64,000 nt of DNA from UBA9926 sp913064795 (GCA_045560765.1 JBJKZD010000009.1:992001-1056000); one strand, 5' to 3'; positions 8,699 through 17,753 are shown, counted from the first letter of the stretch. Program-made: numbers and translations. The notes: a model not told the origin generated them from the sequence alone.

Positions 8699-10282
8699 GT
8701 GCTGCAATGGGTGAAGGAAACAGAATTCAAGGAAAGAGGCCTGCATCGATTCGAATTGTTGGATGAAAGCCAAACCCTGTTGATCATTGATGAGCCCTGG
8801 CCTGATTCGTTAAAGCCCATTCTCGAGCTCTTAACACCGCGTCATTTAGAGTTCCGCAGAGCAGCTTCGAAGAACCAGCTTCGCATCTATGCGATCTTCG
8901 ACGCCCACCGCGTCTTCGAGGAATTTGTTACCCAGCAGTGGTGGCATGCACGTATTGCGATTTTGCGGATGTTCCTCGTCCTTTTGGTTGTAGGTGCCAG
9001 CTTTTACTTCTTTTTTTACCGACCGGTGCAAGGCGTTATTGAGCAAATTAGAGAAAACGCTTTGTCAGGTTTCCCTTCAAAGCAAAATCCCATCGACTAT
9101 AAACCCAAAAAGCAAAATGAAATTAACGCCTTGGTTGATCTCTTGAATGAGGCATTCAACACGATTTCAAGACTCACCAAAGATGGGGAGCAAATTCTCG
9201 AAGCGGTTAAGGCCGCGCCTGATGCTTGTATTATCTGCACCGTCGAGGAGGGAGATGTTATTTATGCGAATGAGGCTGCTTGCAAGGTGACCTTCCTCGA
9301 TGAACAGGCCATCCTTCGTCGAAAGGTTTGGGAGCTTTCTTTAGGGACCGATGAAGCGTCATTTGAGCAAACTAAGGCTTTTGCGCTCACCAGAAGAGAA
9401 CAATCTCAATCTGAGGAATCGGTAGACATTAAAGTGGTTAGGCAAGTTAGGGCTCCAACAGGTGCGATCCGGTCGCTTGAGGTCTATGTTCGATTGGTTT
9501 CTGTGTCACAGCAAGAGTTGATGATTTTGCATGCTCGTGATGTTTCTGAACGTAATGAACTGCTTAGTCTAAGTATCTACTCTGAAAGACAGCAGGCTGT
9601 GTCGGACCTGGCTAGAGGTGTTGCTCACGAACTCAACAATGGGTTCCAAAGAATCCTAGGTTACGCCGAAGTGATCGAAGAGGAACATCAAAAGCAGGGT
9701 TTAAGGCCTGCAGCAACAGAGAAATTGAAGGCTCAGATAGAAACGAGCGCTCAGTTGATTCAGAACCTAATGACCTATTCACAGCAAAGCACGGTCTCGA
9801 CTGGAACACTTGAGGTCAGTAAGTTCGTAGAAGGTTTCGTTCAAGTTTTAATCGAAGAATCAGAACCAGGCGTTGAATTTAAGCTATCGCAATTATCTCC
9901 CGGTTTGGTGTGCAGCATAAATCCTGAGGGACTAGAAATGGCCCTTCGGAATATTACAGAAAACGCCGTTGAGGCGTCGCTAACCCCCTGCAAGATCGCC
10001 ATTGGCCTCGATGTAATGCAACAAACGGAACCAAAAGCGACTCGGGAGGCGATTTTAAGCGTTGGCTCCTATGCCCGGATTACGATCACGGACGCAGGCA
10101 GTGGGATTGCGACGCATTTACAGACGAGAGTTTTCGATCCGTTTTACTCGACCAAATCCCTGGGTCAAGGTTTGGGGTTGAGCTCTGCTCAAGGTTTTAT
10201 CTTGCAGAATGATGGCGCCATACTGCTTGAGAGTCAGGTGGGTAAGGGCACTACGGTGAGTGTGCTGATTCCAATGAAGTGA
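8699..10282 (+). CDS. PAS-containing sensor histidine kinase (downstream part of interrupted gene)
   Basis: The frame after the amber codon reopens at a possible GTG 8699 and encodes 527 residues. It starts inside a periplasmic sensor region, then has a membrane segment near residues 83-105 (ILRMFLVLLVVGASFYFFFY), a HAMP-like/helical stretch, and a PAS-like domain (about 170-290). The kinase core follows: H-box ARGVAHELNNGF with phospho-acceptor His310, N-box NITENAVEAS, G1 DAGSGI, and the F/G2 region FDPFYSTKSLGQGLGLSS. This ATPase form resembles NtrB-like kinases. No response regulator is adjacent. Without the upstream segment the first transmembrane helix is lost, so signalling may be altered. 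Confidence 0.85.
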   Translation: MLQWVKETEFKERGLHRFELLDESQTLLIIDEPWPDSLKPILELLTPRHLEFRRAASKNQLRIYAIFDAHRVFEEFVTQQWWHARIAILRMFLVLLVVGASFYFFFYRPVQGVIEQIRENALSGFPSKQNPIDYKPKKQNEINALVDLLNEAFNTISRLTKDGEQILEAVKAAPDACIICTVEEGDVIYANEAACKVTFLDEQAILRRKVWELSLGTDEASFEQTKAFALTRREQSQSEESVDIKVVRQVRAPTGAIRSLEVYVRLVSVSQQELMILHARDVSERNELLSLSIYSERQQAVSDLARGVAHELNNGFQRILGYAEVIEEEHQKQGLRPAATEKLKAQIETSAQLIQNLMTYSQQSTVSTGTLEVSKFVEGFVQVLIEESEPGVEFKLSQLSPGLVCSINPEGLEMALRNITENAVEASLTPCKIAIGLDVMQQTEPKATREAILSVGSYARITITDAGSGIATHLQTRVFDPFYSTKSLGQGLGLSSAQGFILQNDGAILLESQVGKGTTVSVLIPMK

Positions 10283-10486
10283 TCAGAGAGCATTAGCGCC
10301 TTAACATCCCTTGAGGAGCGCAGTGGGGGTTCTGGGTGACGTCAGCAAAAGCAAGGGTCCCAGTTGTTGGCTGAAAGAGGTGGGGCTAATCATTGGGGCC
10401 GCTCCAGTATTTTTTTGGATAAAATGTCTTGCCAATTTCTCAGGATCCTGTCGATACTGGGTGCGCAAGCGATTGGAGCGCCATTG

Positions 10487-11569
10487 ATGAAAGCAGCAGT
10501 CTGTCGGGTCTTTGGAGAGAAACTCAGTATTGAAGATTTACAACTGTCGGCGCCCGCAGCCGGTGAAGTTCGGGTGAACCTTAAAGCCTGTGCAATTTGC
10601 CACAGTGATTTGTTTTTTGTAGACGGTAGCTGGGGCGGAGATCTGCCACAAATCTACGGCCACGAGGCCGCAGGAGTTGTTGAAGCGGTTGGCCCGGGGG
10701 TGGAGCGCGTTAAACCGGGTGATCATGTTGTTGTCACCCTGATACGCTACTGTGGTGACTGTCACTACTGCCATCTCGATCAAGAAGTATTGTGCGAAAC
10801 CTCGTTTCCCTTGGACGAGAGAAGTCCTCTCCGTGATCATTCAGGCGTCTCGGTGGGTCATGGCCTGCGTACCGGCGGGTTTGCGGAACAGGTCTTGGTC
10901 GAGGCGAGTCAGGTGTGCCCTGTTCCTGAGACGATACCTTTCGATGCAGCCTGTTTACTGGCCTGCGGTGTTATCACAGGCTTTGGAGCGGTAATGAATA
11001 CCGCCGCCGTCCCCCGCGGTGCGAGTGTGGCGGTAATTGGCTGTGGGGGTGTTGGTCTAAATGCCCTGCAGGGTGCGCTTCACGTGGGGGCCAAACCGAT
11101 TATTGCTTTGGATGTTGTTCCAGAAAAATTGGTTGCTGCGAATCACTTTGGTGCGACCGACGTCATCAATAGCGGCGATGGGGATCCTTTGGCTCGAATT
11201 CAGGAATTGACCGGCGGTCGTGGCGTAGACTATGTATTCGTCACGGTAGGTGCCAAGGCCGCGATTGATCAGTCGATTGCCATGCTCAGTCGAGGCGGAA
11301 CCGCTGTGATCGTTGGCATGCCGGCATCAGGGGTACTCGGCGAATATGATCCAGGAAATTTAGCAGCTGCTGGGCAACGCATTATTGGATCTAAAATGGG
11401 GTCTGCTCGGGTCTCGGTCGATATTCCATTTCTAGCTAGGCTTTATTTAGAGGGAGCATTAAAGCTCGATGAGCTGATTTCGGGCCGGTATCCCCTTGAG
11501 CATATCAACGAAGCCATCGAAGATGTTCGTCGTGGTACAGCGCTGCGCAATGTGATTGTGTTTCCATGA
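10487..11569 (+). CDS. Zinc-dependent alcohol dehydrogenase (MDR family)
   Basis: A 360-residue medium-chain dehydrogenase that oxidises an alcohol with NAD(P). The catalytic zinc ligands are in CAICHSD and GHEAAG. The structural zinc lobe has the four-Cys pattern CGDCHYCHLDQEVLC. The Rossmann motif is GCGGVG, and a conserved Asp follows the next strand (IALDVVPEK). ATG 10487 has GGAG 8 bases upstream; the frame is open further 5' but has no better start. The stop overlaps the ATG of the following enolase-superfamily gene (ATGA), so they form an operon. Confidence 0.93.
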   Translation: MKAAVCRVFGEKLSIEDLQLSAPAAGEVRVNLKACAICHSDLFFVDGSWGGDLPQIYGHEAAGVVEAVGPGVERVKPGDHVVVTLIRYCGDCHYCHLDQEVLCETSFPLDERSPLRDHSGVSVGHGLRTGGFAEQVLVEASQVCPVPETIPFDAACLLACGVITGFGAVMNTAAVPRGASVAVIGCGGVGLNALQGALHVGAKPIIALDVVPEKLVAANHFGATDVINSGDGDPLARIQELTGGRGVDYVFVTVGAKAAIDQSIAMLSRGGTAVIVGMPASGVLGEYDPGNLAAAGQRIIGSKMGSARVSVDIPFLARLYLEGALKLDELISGRYPLEHINEAIEDVRRGTALRNVIVFP

Positions 11570-12384
11570 AAATTAAAGAATTTGAAACGTTTGTTGTCGG
11601 CAATCCGCCGCCTCGTTTTGGCGGTCGTTACTTTCTATTTGTAAAACTGGTAACGGATACGGGGATTGTGGGTTACGGCGAAGTCTACGCTGCAACCTTT
11701 GGTGCTGAAACCATTGCCGGGATGGTTGCAGATACCGCAGAGCGCCATGTTGTTGGACATGACCCTTTTCACATCGAGGCATTGTTCCATCGGGTCTACG
11801 GTAGTGGCTACAGTCTGAGGCCGGACATCAGTTTAGTCGGGGTGTTGTCTGGTTTAGAGATGGCCTGCTGGGACATCATTGGTAAGGCCTGTGATAAGCC
11901 GGTCTACGAACTGCTGGGAGGGCAGGTTCATGATCGACTCCGGACCTACACGTATCTGTATCCGGCTGATGGCGATGTTTATCCCAGCGATCAGGATGAT
12001 CAACATATCTACGTGAACGCCGATGTGGCTGCCCAGCGTGCGCTGGATTATGTTGAACAGGGATTTACAGCGGTAAAGTTTGATCCTGCTGGCGCTTACA
12101 CGGTGTACGACGGCGGTATGCCGACCTTAGAAGAACTCGATCGAAGTGAACGGTTTGTTACAACCATTCGAGCCGCTGTTGGCGATCGGGCTGATTTGCT
12201 TTTTGGGACTCACGGACAATTCACCGCCGCTGGAGCGCTGCGATTGGCCAAACGGCTAGAAGCCAGCGATCCGCTTTGGTTTGAGGAGCCGACGCCGCCC
12301 GAGAACACCCGCGAGATGGCTCGGGTTGCCGCGGGAACCACCATCCCCGTTGCGACGGGGGGAACGTCTTTGCACCAAGCATGA
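11566..12384 (+). CDS. Mandelate racemase/enolase superfamily protein, 5' part before a frameshift
   Basis: The first 265 or so residues are a normal enolase-superfamily sugar-acid dehydratase-like protein: an N-terminal capping domain (LVKLVTDTGIVGYGEVY), barrel motifs TAVKFD, FGTHGQF and DPLWFEEPTPPEN. After IPVATG the frame goes out of register at a run of six G (12357-12362) and stops at 12384. One G fewer restores IPVATGERLCTKHEF, the expected continuation. The usual first-metal Asp position is occupied by GTHG, which I recall as typical of a subgroup, so not necessarily inactive. It is coupled to the alcohol dehydrogenase by an ATGA overlap. Confidence 0.85.
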   Translation: MKIKEFETFVVGNPPPRFGGRYFLFVKLVTDTGIVGYGEVYAATFGAETIAGMVADTAERHVVGHDPFHIEALFHRVYGSGYSLRPDISLVGVLSGLEMACWDIIGKACDKPVYELLGGQVHDRLRTYTYLYPADGDVYPSDQDDQHIYVNADVAAQRALDYVEQGFTAVKFDPAGAYTVYDGGMPTLEELDRSERFVTTIRAAVGDRADLLFGTHGQFTAAGALRLAKRLEASDPLWFEEPTPPENTREMARVAAGTTIPVATGGTSLHQA

Positions 12385-12775
12385 GTTTGCCCGTGTGCTG
12401 CAGGCGGGCGCGGCCGCTATATTGCAGCCGAATCTTGGCCGTGTTGGCGGATTGCTGGAAGCCAAAAAAATTGCTGCCCTTGCGGAGGTGTATTACGCCC
12501 AAATTGCGCCGCATCTCTATTGTGGGCCGATTGTAGGTGCAGCGAACATACAACTCGCAGCTTGTACGCCCAACTTTCTTATTCTCGAGGGTATAGAGCG
12601 TTGGGATGGGTTTCATGGGGACCTCTTGACCGCGCCTATCGAATGGCAGGAGGGTTATGTTATTCCTTCCAAGGAGCCTGGGCTTGGCGTGAACCTGAAC
12701 GAAGAGGTCGCGCGAGCCAATCCTTGGACTGGGGTGGATCTGCACCTTGAGATGACTAATCATCCGGTCAGGTAA
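12363..12775 (+). pseudogene. Mandelate racemase/enolase superfamily protein, 3' part after the frameshift
   Basis: This is the remaining C-terminal barrel in the shifted frame: ERLCTKHEFARVLQAG, ILQPNLGRVGGLLEAKKIAALAE, IAPHLYCGPIVGAANIQLA and the C-terminal LEGIERWDGF. With the upstream part it gives about 403 codons, the normal length for the family. The two parts read as one gene broken by a single extra G in a homopolymer. A sequencing or assembly error is at least as likely as a real mutation. Confidence 0.8.
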
Positions 12776-12851
12776 TAAAAGACCATGTCAGATTGAAGAG
12801 TTAATCGAGACCCAATGGACTGATCCGCCGGAACGAAAATAGGGAAAGAGA

Positions 12852-13442
12852 ATGGAAAGAGTGCAATTCACTGCAATGATCGATGGCTCTCCTGATGACT
12901 ATCGATTGTTGGAGGAGATGGAGCAACAACATGTTGAGGGATTGCCTGAACGCATTCTCAGCGCATTGACCTCGCTTGAGAATGGGATTGGGGGCTATCA
13001 GGTGACTAGGCTTGAACATTCTCTACAAACCGCCAGTCGAGCCGAGGATGATGGCGCGGACATCGAGTGGGTGGTCGCGGCGCTGATCCACGATTTGGGT
13101 GATGACCTCGCACCGCTCAATCACGCGCAATTCGCTGCCGCCGTGATTCGACCCTACGTCAGAGCCGAAGTGACATGGGCGGTTGAGCACCATGGGTTGT
13201 TTCAGAGATTCTATTACGCCCATCACCTGGGTCAGGATCGAAATGGTCGAGCGCTTTATCAAGACCATCCCTACTATGATGCCTGCGTGAATTTCTGTGA
13301 GCGCTGGGATCAAGCCTCGTTTGATCCGGGTTACCCAACGCGGCCGTTGAATCACTTTGCGCCCAGGGTTTTAGAGGTTTTCAGTAGACCCCCATTTGAT
13401 GCTGGACCTGTTGCAGACCTTGATTCAAAACCGGTTTGTTGA
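12852..13442 (+). CDS. HD-domain protein (PhnZ-like HD fold)
   Basis: A 196-residue HD-superfamily protein. The metal-binding residues are visible in order: His in TRLEHSLQTA, the HD pair in ALIHDLGDDLAP, His in AVEHHGLF, and Asp in CERWDQASF. The TRLEHSLQ stretch resembles PhnZ-type diiron HD oxygenases, but other residues of that group (the Tyr/Glu before the motif) do not match clearly, so the reaction is left open between oxygenase and phosphohydrolase. ATG 12852 follows AGGG. It is the last gene of the rightward run before the convergent receptor gene. Confidence 0.8.
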   Translation: MERVQFTAMIDGSPDDYRLLEEMEQQHVEGLPERILSALTSLENGIGGYQVTRLEHSLQTASRAEDDGADIEWVVAALIHDLGDDLAPLNHAQFAAAVIRPYVRAEVTWAVEHHGLFQRFYYAHHLGQDRNGRALYQDHPYYDACVNFCERWDQASFDPGYPTRPLNHFAPRVLEVFSRPPFDAGPVADLDSKPVC

Positions 13443-13482
13443 ACTGTTCGGATTGATTTCAGAGCACTGCTCGCTTCTCTTC

Positions 13483-13520
13483 GGAGTCAATAGATCAATT
13501 TGGAGTCAACAGATCAATCA
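13483..13520. repeat. 19-bp tandem duplication, two copies
   Basis: Units at 13483-13501 and 13502-13520 share GGAGTCAAYAGATCAATYW, with three differences. It lies in the gap between convergent genes, so a promoter role is unlikely. Confidence 0.75.
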
Positions 13521-13788
13521 CTAAAATTCGGACGCCCGGAGCCTGAAACTAAGTCTGCTTAGTCTGTTGCAGATGTTTCTGGTTTCCATACGCGCGATCT
13601 CATCAAGGGTCCCTTGCAACAAAAGGGATGCCAGCCCTGCCAATGCATTCCGCAAGTCGTTGGACAGAATCAAAGAGGTTTGAGGCAGAGACTCGTTTCA
13701 ATTAGGGTCTGGTTTGTTGAGCAACCAGCGCCCTTAAAAAGGCATTAGGTCATCACGAAACGACGATGGAGATGACTTGAAGGAGGTC

Positions 13789-13814
13789 AAAAAAAGGGCG
13801 CCTGTGGCGCCCTT
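13789..13814 (-). terminator. Intrinsic terminator of the TonB-dependent receptor gene
   Basis: Read leftward, AAGGGCGCC, a 3-base loop and GGCGCCCTT form a perfect 9-bp stem, followed by a run of seven T. It lies about 30 bp after the stop codon of the receptor gene. Confidence 0.9.
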
Positions 13815-13842
13815 AATCTGTTGGTCTGTCTAACTTCAGTCT

Positions 13843-16146
13843 TTAAAAAGAAGCAGAGACCGTTACACCGTAGGTTGCGGGCTCATTCCACCAGCCGCGA
13901 GAGGTCAAACCACCGATGGTGGCCCATCGCTCTTCCCGTTGGTCAGTAATGTTTCTGCCCCACAAAGACACCCCGTAATTATCGATGGTGTACGAGACGG
14001 TGGCATTCACATTCGAAATGCTATCGAGTGTACCCAAAGGATTGTTGGAGGAGTTTGTCTCCATATCGGATCGGTGCCGATAAGAGATTCTCGCCTTTAA
14101 GTCACCATTCCCAACCTTCGCAGTGTACGACGTCGTCAAGCCAAAGGTGTTTTTAGGCGTGTTACGAGGTACCAGTGCTGAGTTATCAGTGACGATATTG
14201 TCACCGGTCAGATCGGCCAAATAATCGGCGTACTCTGAATCTAGGTATCCGTAAGTTGCCATGACGTTCCAAGCTTGAGTGACCTGATACATGACTTCCA
14301 GTTCAAGGCCTGTCATCTCAAGAGACGACGCATTCCGAACAACAGTTGCAACGTTCGAGAGGTCAACCGGGATCAAAATTGATTCTTGCTTATCGTCATA
14401 GTCCGACCTGAAGATCGCGCCATTAAAGATCATGCGTCCATCTTGTAAGGTCGTCTTCCAGCCGAACTCATAGTTCTTGACGTATTCTGGCTCGTAGGAA
14501 GGATCAATCAGATAGTTCGCTTGGCGTGCGAAGAATCCGCCACTCTTAAAGCCTTCGCTATAAGAGGCATAGAACATCGCGTCATCTGAGGGCTGATATC
14601 TCAAACCCAGCTTTGGCGTTGTCTCAGTCCATTTTGCCTTGGCTTCATAAGGGTTGAAAATGCCGGGCCAAGGTTCTCCTCGTAGAGGATAATATCCAGG
14701 TGCCGATGCGCCGCCGACAAAGTCTTTTTCTTCCTCGGTCCAGCGAAAACCAGCAGTCAGGGTCCAGTTATCAGCAACAAACCAATCCGCCGAGAAGAAC
14801 ACAGCGGTTGAAGTGGTCACCTGACTCTGGCCATTGTTGCCTGCAACATCATCTTCCCATGGGAAGACGTCGGAGTAGCCCTCAACGCCCTGTCGGCCTG
14901 CTCCCCAAGGTGGGACGCCAAGTCGAGAGAGTTGATAAAATAAGTCATAAACATCCCAACGCTGTTCAAAGTCTGCTTCCCAGTCGTAAAAGCCGGCGAT
15001 AAATTGAACCGTATCTGAGAACTGTGATGTGACTCTAAACTCGTGGCTGGTTTGCTCCCAATCGTTGAAAAAATTCATACGGAGGAGGTGAGCAGGCGCG
15101 CCATCAAAGTCCTGCATATTCTGCTCATCCATGTCGCGCAGCGAATAGATGTAAGTGTACAGAAAGGCTTCAGTGTTGAAATTGGCGGTCACGATGGTCG
15201 TTTCGTAGTCGTTGTTACTGAAGTTACTGCCATCAGACTCTGTGGTATCAGGGCCATCATTGGCGTCTTTCTCACAGCCGTTGGCAGGATCGAAACCGAT
15301 TTGCGTGATCGTGCAAGCCAGTTCGCCAACAACGTTCCTATTGGTATAGGCGCCTTGCTCGCTGTTGTCTTCCATGATTTCGTGGTGGACCTTCAAATCA
15401 AAATCGTCGTTCGGTTCCCATAGTACGGTGAACCCGTAATTGGTCTTGTCGTCGCCACCGACATCGGTGTTCAGCGTTGTGTTTCGAACGTGTCCATCGT
15501 GCTGAATACTAGCACCGAACAATTTCAGGCCAAGGGTGTCTTCAATCAACGGGATTTGAGCAACTGCTTTGATGTCCTGCCGGCCGAAACTTCCACCCGT
15601 TAGACTGATGTCAGCGCCCATTTCGTTTAGAGATACCGGGCTGCGAATGACGTTTAGAATTCCGCCTGTGGTGTTCTTACCGAAAAGCGTACCCTGTGGA
15701 CCGCGGAGAACCTCAATTCGCTCAATGTCGAAATTATCGAGTAACACGCCGCTGGACGTACCTAGGAACATGCCGTCCATGACAACGCCGATCGATGGCT
15801 CAAAGCTCTTGTCGCTTTCAAGTGAAGCAACACCTCGAATGGTAATCGCTGCACCGCTCGCGATGCCTGGAGTTCGGTTGATAAATAGGTTGGGTGCGAA
15901 GGCTTGTATATCTTCGAGTCTACGAACGCTGCCTTCGCGAAGTTCTCCTGTGATTGCAGTTACCGCCAGTGGCGTATCCTGAATGGACTCCTCTTTTTTT
16001 CGTGCGGTCACGATGATCTCTTCGATTACAAGATTATTGGCGCTGGAATCAGCGGCCCAAGTCACTGGAAGCGATGTGAGCGCAAAGATTGCGGCCCCTA
16101 AGCTCAAGATTGCGGCGTTGAAGCCTTTGAAATAGTTTTTCAACAT
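13843..16146 (-). CDS. TonB-dependent outer-membrane receptor
   Basis: A 767-residue outer-membrane transporter. A signal peptide (about residues 1-31) ends near TWAA. The TonB box region reads EEIIVTARKKEESIQD. The plug domain follows (PLAVTAITGE, ITIRGVASLE, VLRGPQGTLFGKNTTGGILNVI). The rest is a 22-strand-type barrel ending in aromatic F (TVSASF). ATG 16146 is chosen because GGGGGA precedes it by a few bases; the frame also runs 9 codons further upstream. The plug type is common in marine gammaproteobacteria and sphingomonads for organic substrates, not only siderophores. The ligand is unknown. Confidence 0.95.
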   Translation of the reverse strand: MLKNYFKGFNAAILSLGAAIFALTSLPVTWAADSSANNLVIEEIIVTARKKEESIQDTPLAVTAITGELREGSVRRLEDIQAFAPNLFINRTPGIASGAAITIRGVASLESDKSFEPSIGVVMDGMFLGTSSGVLLDNFDIERIEVLRGPQGTLFGKNTTGGILNVIRSPVSLNEMGADISLTGGSFGRQDIKAVAQIPLIEDTLGLKLFGASIQHDGHVRNTTLNTDVGGDDKTNYGFTVLWEPNDDFDLKVHHEIMEDNSEQGAYTNRNVVGELACTITQIGFDPANGCEKDANDGPDTTESDGSNFSNNDYETTIVTANFNTEAFLYTYIYSLRDMDEQNMQDFDGAPAHLLRMNFFNDWEQTSHEFRVTSQFSDTVQFIAGFYDWEADFEQRWDVYDLFYQLSRLGVPPWGAGRQGVEGYSDVFPWEDDVAGNNGQSQVTTSTAVFFSADWFVADNWTLTAGFRWTEEEKDFVGGASAPGYYPLRGEPWPGIFNPYEAKAKWTETTPKLGLRYQPSDDAMFYASYSEGFKSGGFFARQANYLIDPSYEPEYVKNYEFGWKTTLQDGRMIFNGAIFRSDYDDKQESILIPVDLSNVATVVRNASSLEMTGLELEVMYQVTQAWNVMATYGYLDSEYADYLADLTGDNIVTDNSALVPRNTPKNTFGLTTSYTAKVGNGDLKARISYRHRSDMETNSSNNPLGTLDSISNVNATVSYTIDNYGVSLWGRNITDQREERWATIGGLTSRGWWNEPATYGVTVSASF

Positions 16147-16750
16147 TGGTATCCCCCTGGATAGTTTTCCCATTCTTTATGACCGCTGCGCTCAACGCAC
16201 AAAGGTATAAGTTGGCAGGCCGACTTTAGTCGATCTATAAAAAAAAGCAACTGTGATTGTTTTTGACTCATGCTGAGCTTAATCCCACTTTTGGGGCTGG
16301 TGTGCCGAGACAAGAGCGTGTGAGCGCTCCAAGACTAATATCGGATTGATCTGGTCGTCTCAGTGGGCGCAGATCAATAGAGATGCGTAGCTCTTTGGGA
16401 GATTGACAGGCCCTTTTGGCGACAGCGCCATGAAAGATGGAACAGGGTGTCCGGTAGCGATGCCAAGTTTACAGCGCGTGGGATGAGGAGCGTTTTGGCC
16501 TCGGTGAGGCGCCCCCTAAGCCTGTTCGCTCAAAGTCGATCTCGCTCCAAGGGGTTCGATTTGCTGGCACTGAATGCTGTCGAGTTATCCAGTAATTCTA
16601 CTTGAGCGCCACAGGATGCTGATCCGCAGCCTTTACTCGTGGTTAGGTTCTACCTCTAGGAAAGAATTGAGCCAATGCTGGCACGCGGATTGCTCTTACG
16701 GGGCCGTACCTGGTCGAAACCAGAACAACTGACCCAATTAGGAGCAAAAG
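16147..16750. other. Gene-free region upstream of the receptor gene
   Basis: About 600 bp with no supported gene. The left end must hold the receptor promoter (leftward). The right part contains a sigma-54-type promoter pointing right at 16679-16694, followed by a small ORF. Confidence 0.5.
16679..16694 (+). promoter_or_regulatory. Sigma-54 (RpoN) promoter, consensus match
   Basis: The sequence TGGCACGCGGATTGCT matches the -24/-12 consensus TGGCACG-N4-TTGCW at every fixed position, with GG at 16680-16681 and GC at 16692-16693. Transcription would begin near 16705, about 45 bp before a small ORF with a strong ribosome binding site. Activation by an enhancer-binding protein is expected. No activator gene is next to it. 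Confidence 0.65.
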
Positions 16751-16846
16751 ATGACTAAGCGTCGAATCGTTACCGTAACCACCGCCTCATTAGAGTGCAC
16801 CCTCGTACTCGCCAGTTTGGTTGTTGCGGTCCCCTTTTTTGTTTAG
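16751..16846 (+). CDS. Candidate 31-residue hydrophobic small protein
   Basis: ATG 16751 follows AGGAG by 6 bases and encodes 31 residues: a basic start (MTKRR) then an almost continuous hydrophobic stretch (CTLVLASLVVAVPFFV), as in a single-pass membrane peptide. It lies about 45 bp downstream of the predicted start of the sigma-54 promoter. I know of no family. It could also be a leader peptide or chance. A second tiny ORF (16931-17026) follows but has little support. Confidence 0.4.
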   Translation: MTKRRIVTVTTASLECTLVLASLVVAVPFFV

Positions 16847-17537
16847 CGTTTTCCGGGATAGAGCAGTGAATCGGATGACTGCCTTATGCGGTGAAGAGGG
16901 TCATGAGCGGTTGAGAGATGATCCTAGGCTATGCGCCGCGATTATTGTCGGCGCGCTGAAGGGGCTGCTATGAAAAAAAACGACGGCGCTAGCCGCCCTC
17001 AGAAAGATTACTGCATGATGGCGTAAGAAGTTGAGAGGTCCCTATGGCATTAAACCGGGCTGTTGACGCTGTTGAAGGCCTGATGTGCCTTTCGGGCTCC
17101 GCCTGTCCGTACTCCATTGCAAAGCCATCCTGTCTTGGTGCCTCCCTGAAATGACTTTCAGCCATTAGAAATCGTGATTGAGTCCAGATCCAGGCCGCCA
17201 AAGCATCCTGAAAATTTTTACCCCAATCGCAGCATCAATCCCCTCTGCTCTGCTTGAGGATAGATATTGTGTAGCTTCTTCTAGGGTCGTCCCATCATTT
17301 ACATCTCATATTCCAAAGATCAAAGGTTTTTAGGTTCGTCAATGGGCATCTGTGCGACTTGCATTACAGAGGTTAAAACTGGCCCAGCACAGGTTGTCGT
17401 AGCATTGATCTTCGCTGCTAGGTTGCTATTGTTGGGATTTGTTCGAGCTTCGGAGGCGTCGCCATAGTCGGCCGAGCTCTCAAAGTAGTTAATCCATCAT
17501 ATTTCAGCCTCGTGATAAGGCGGGTCACCGTGACGGG
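16847..17537. other. Gene-poor region
   Basis: About 690 bp with no confident gene. Short frames are present. One at 17342-17467 encodes 41 residues starting with MGICATCITEVKTG, which has a CxxC reminiscent of ferredoxin loops, but it lacks a strong ribosome binding site. Degraded gene remnants are possible. Confidence 0.4.
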
Positions 17538-17753
17538 TTACCAGATGAAGGTGGTCACCTTGATATCTTTCTCTGCGACCCAACCCTTAAAAAAATTTGT
17601 TTCTGCAGATTCAACAACATCTTGAACACTTGCTCCTGGGTACAGCATGCACTCGCAAATTTCCACCACTCCTGACGATAGCTGTGCATGATGGTCGACT
17701 GATAGGGTCAATGGTGAAATCAAAAGAATAACCATCAGTATTTTTCTATACAT
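17538..17753 (-). CDS. Short secreted protein with DHHA motif, possibly 3' truncated
   Basis: A 71-residue protein with an N-terminal signal peptide (MYRKILMVILLISPLTLS) and a mature start VDHHAQLSSGVVEICEC. ATG 17753 has AAGGA 7 bases upstream, so translation is likely. I recall longer secreted proteins in marine gammaproteobacteria that start with DHHA and a Val-Glu-x-x-Glu-Cys segment; if so, this one stops early, after FIW, and is a truncated copy. The 245-residue protein at 31211-31948 has the same ADHHA feature. Function unknown. Confidence 0.6.
   Translation of the reverse strand: MYRKILMVILLISPLTLSVDHHAQLSSGVVEICECMLYPGASVQDVVESAETNFFKGWVAEKDIKVTTFIW

Larger units (their letters stand above)
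13443..13842. other. Intergenic region between convergent genes
   Basis: About 400 bp without a gene. It holds a 19-bp direct repeat at 13483-13520 and the terminator of the TonB-dependent receptor at its right end. I see no coding content. Confidence 0.6.

Noticed and set aside
10338..10345. TGACGTCA palindrome as operator
   Set aside because: Single 8-base palindrome, expected by chance, no second copy.
12221..12763. 180-residue minus-strand frame opposite the enolase-superfamily gene
   Set aside because: It is a shadow of a conserved plus-strand gene; the plus-strand motifs are unmistakable and this frame has no family likeness.
16931..17026. 31-residue frame with two DYC motifs, as a possible peptide precursor
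   Set aside because: No maturase nearby and no conserved precursor pattern; likely chance.
17342..17467. 41-residue frame with CxxC like a ferredoxin loop
   Set aside because: Too short for a ferredoxin, only one CxxC, weak ribosome binding site.
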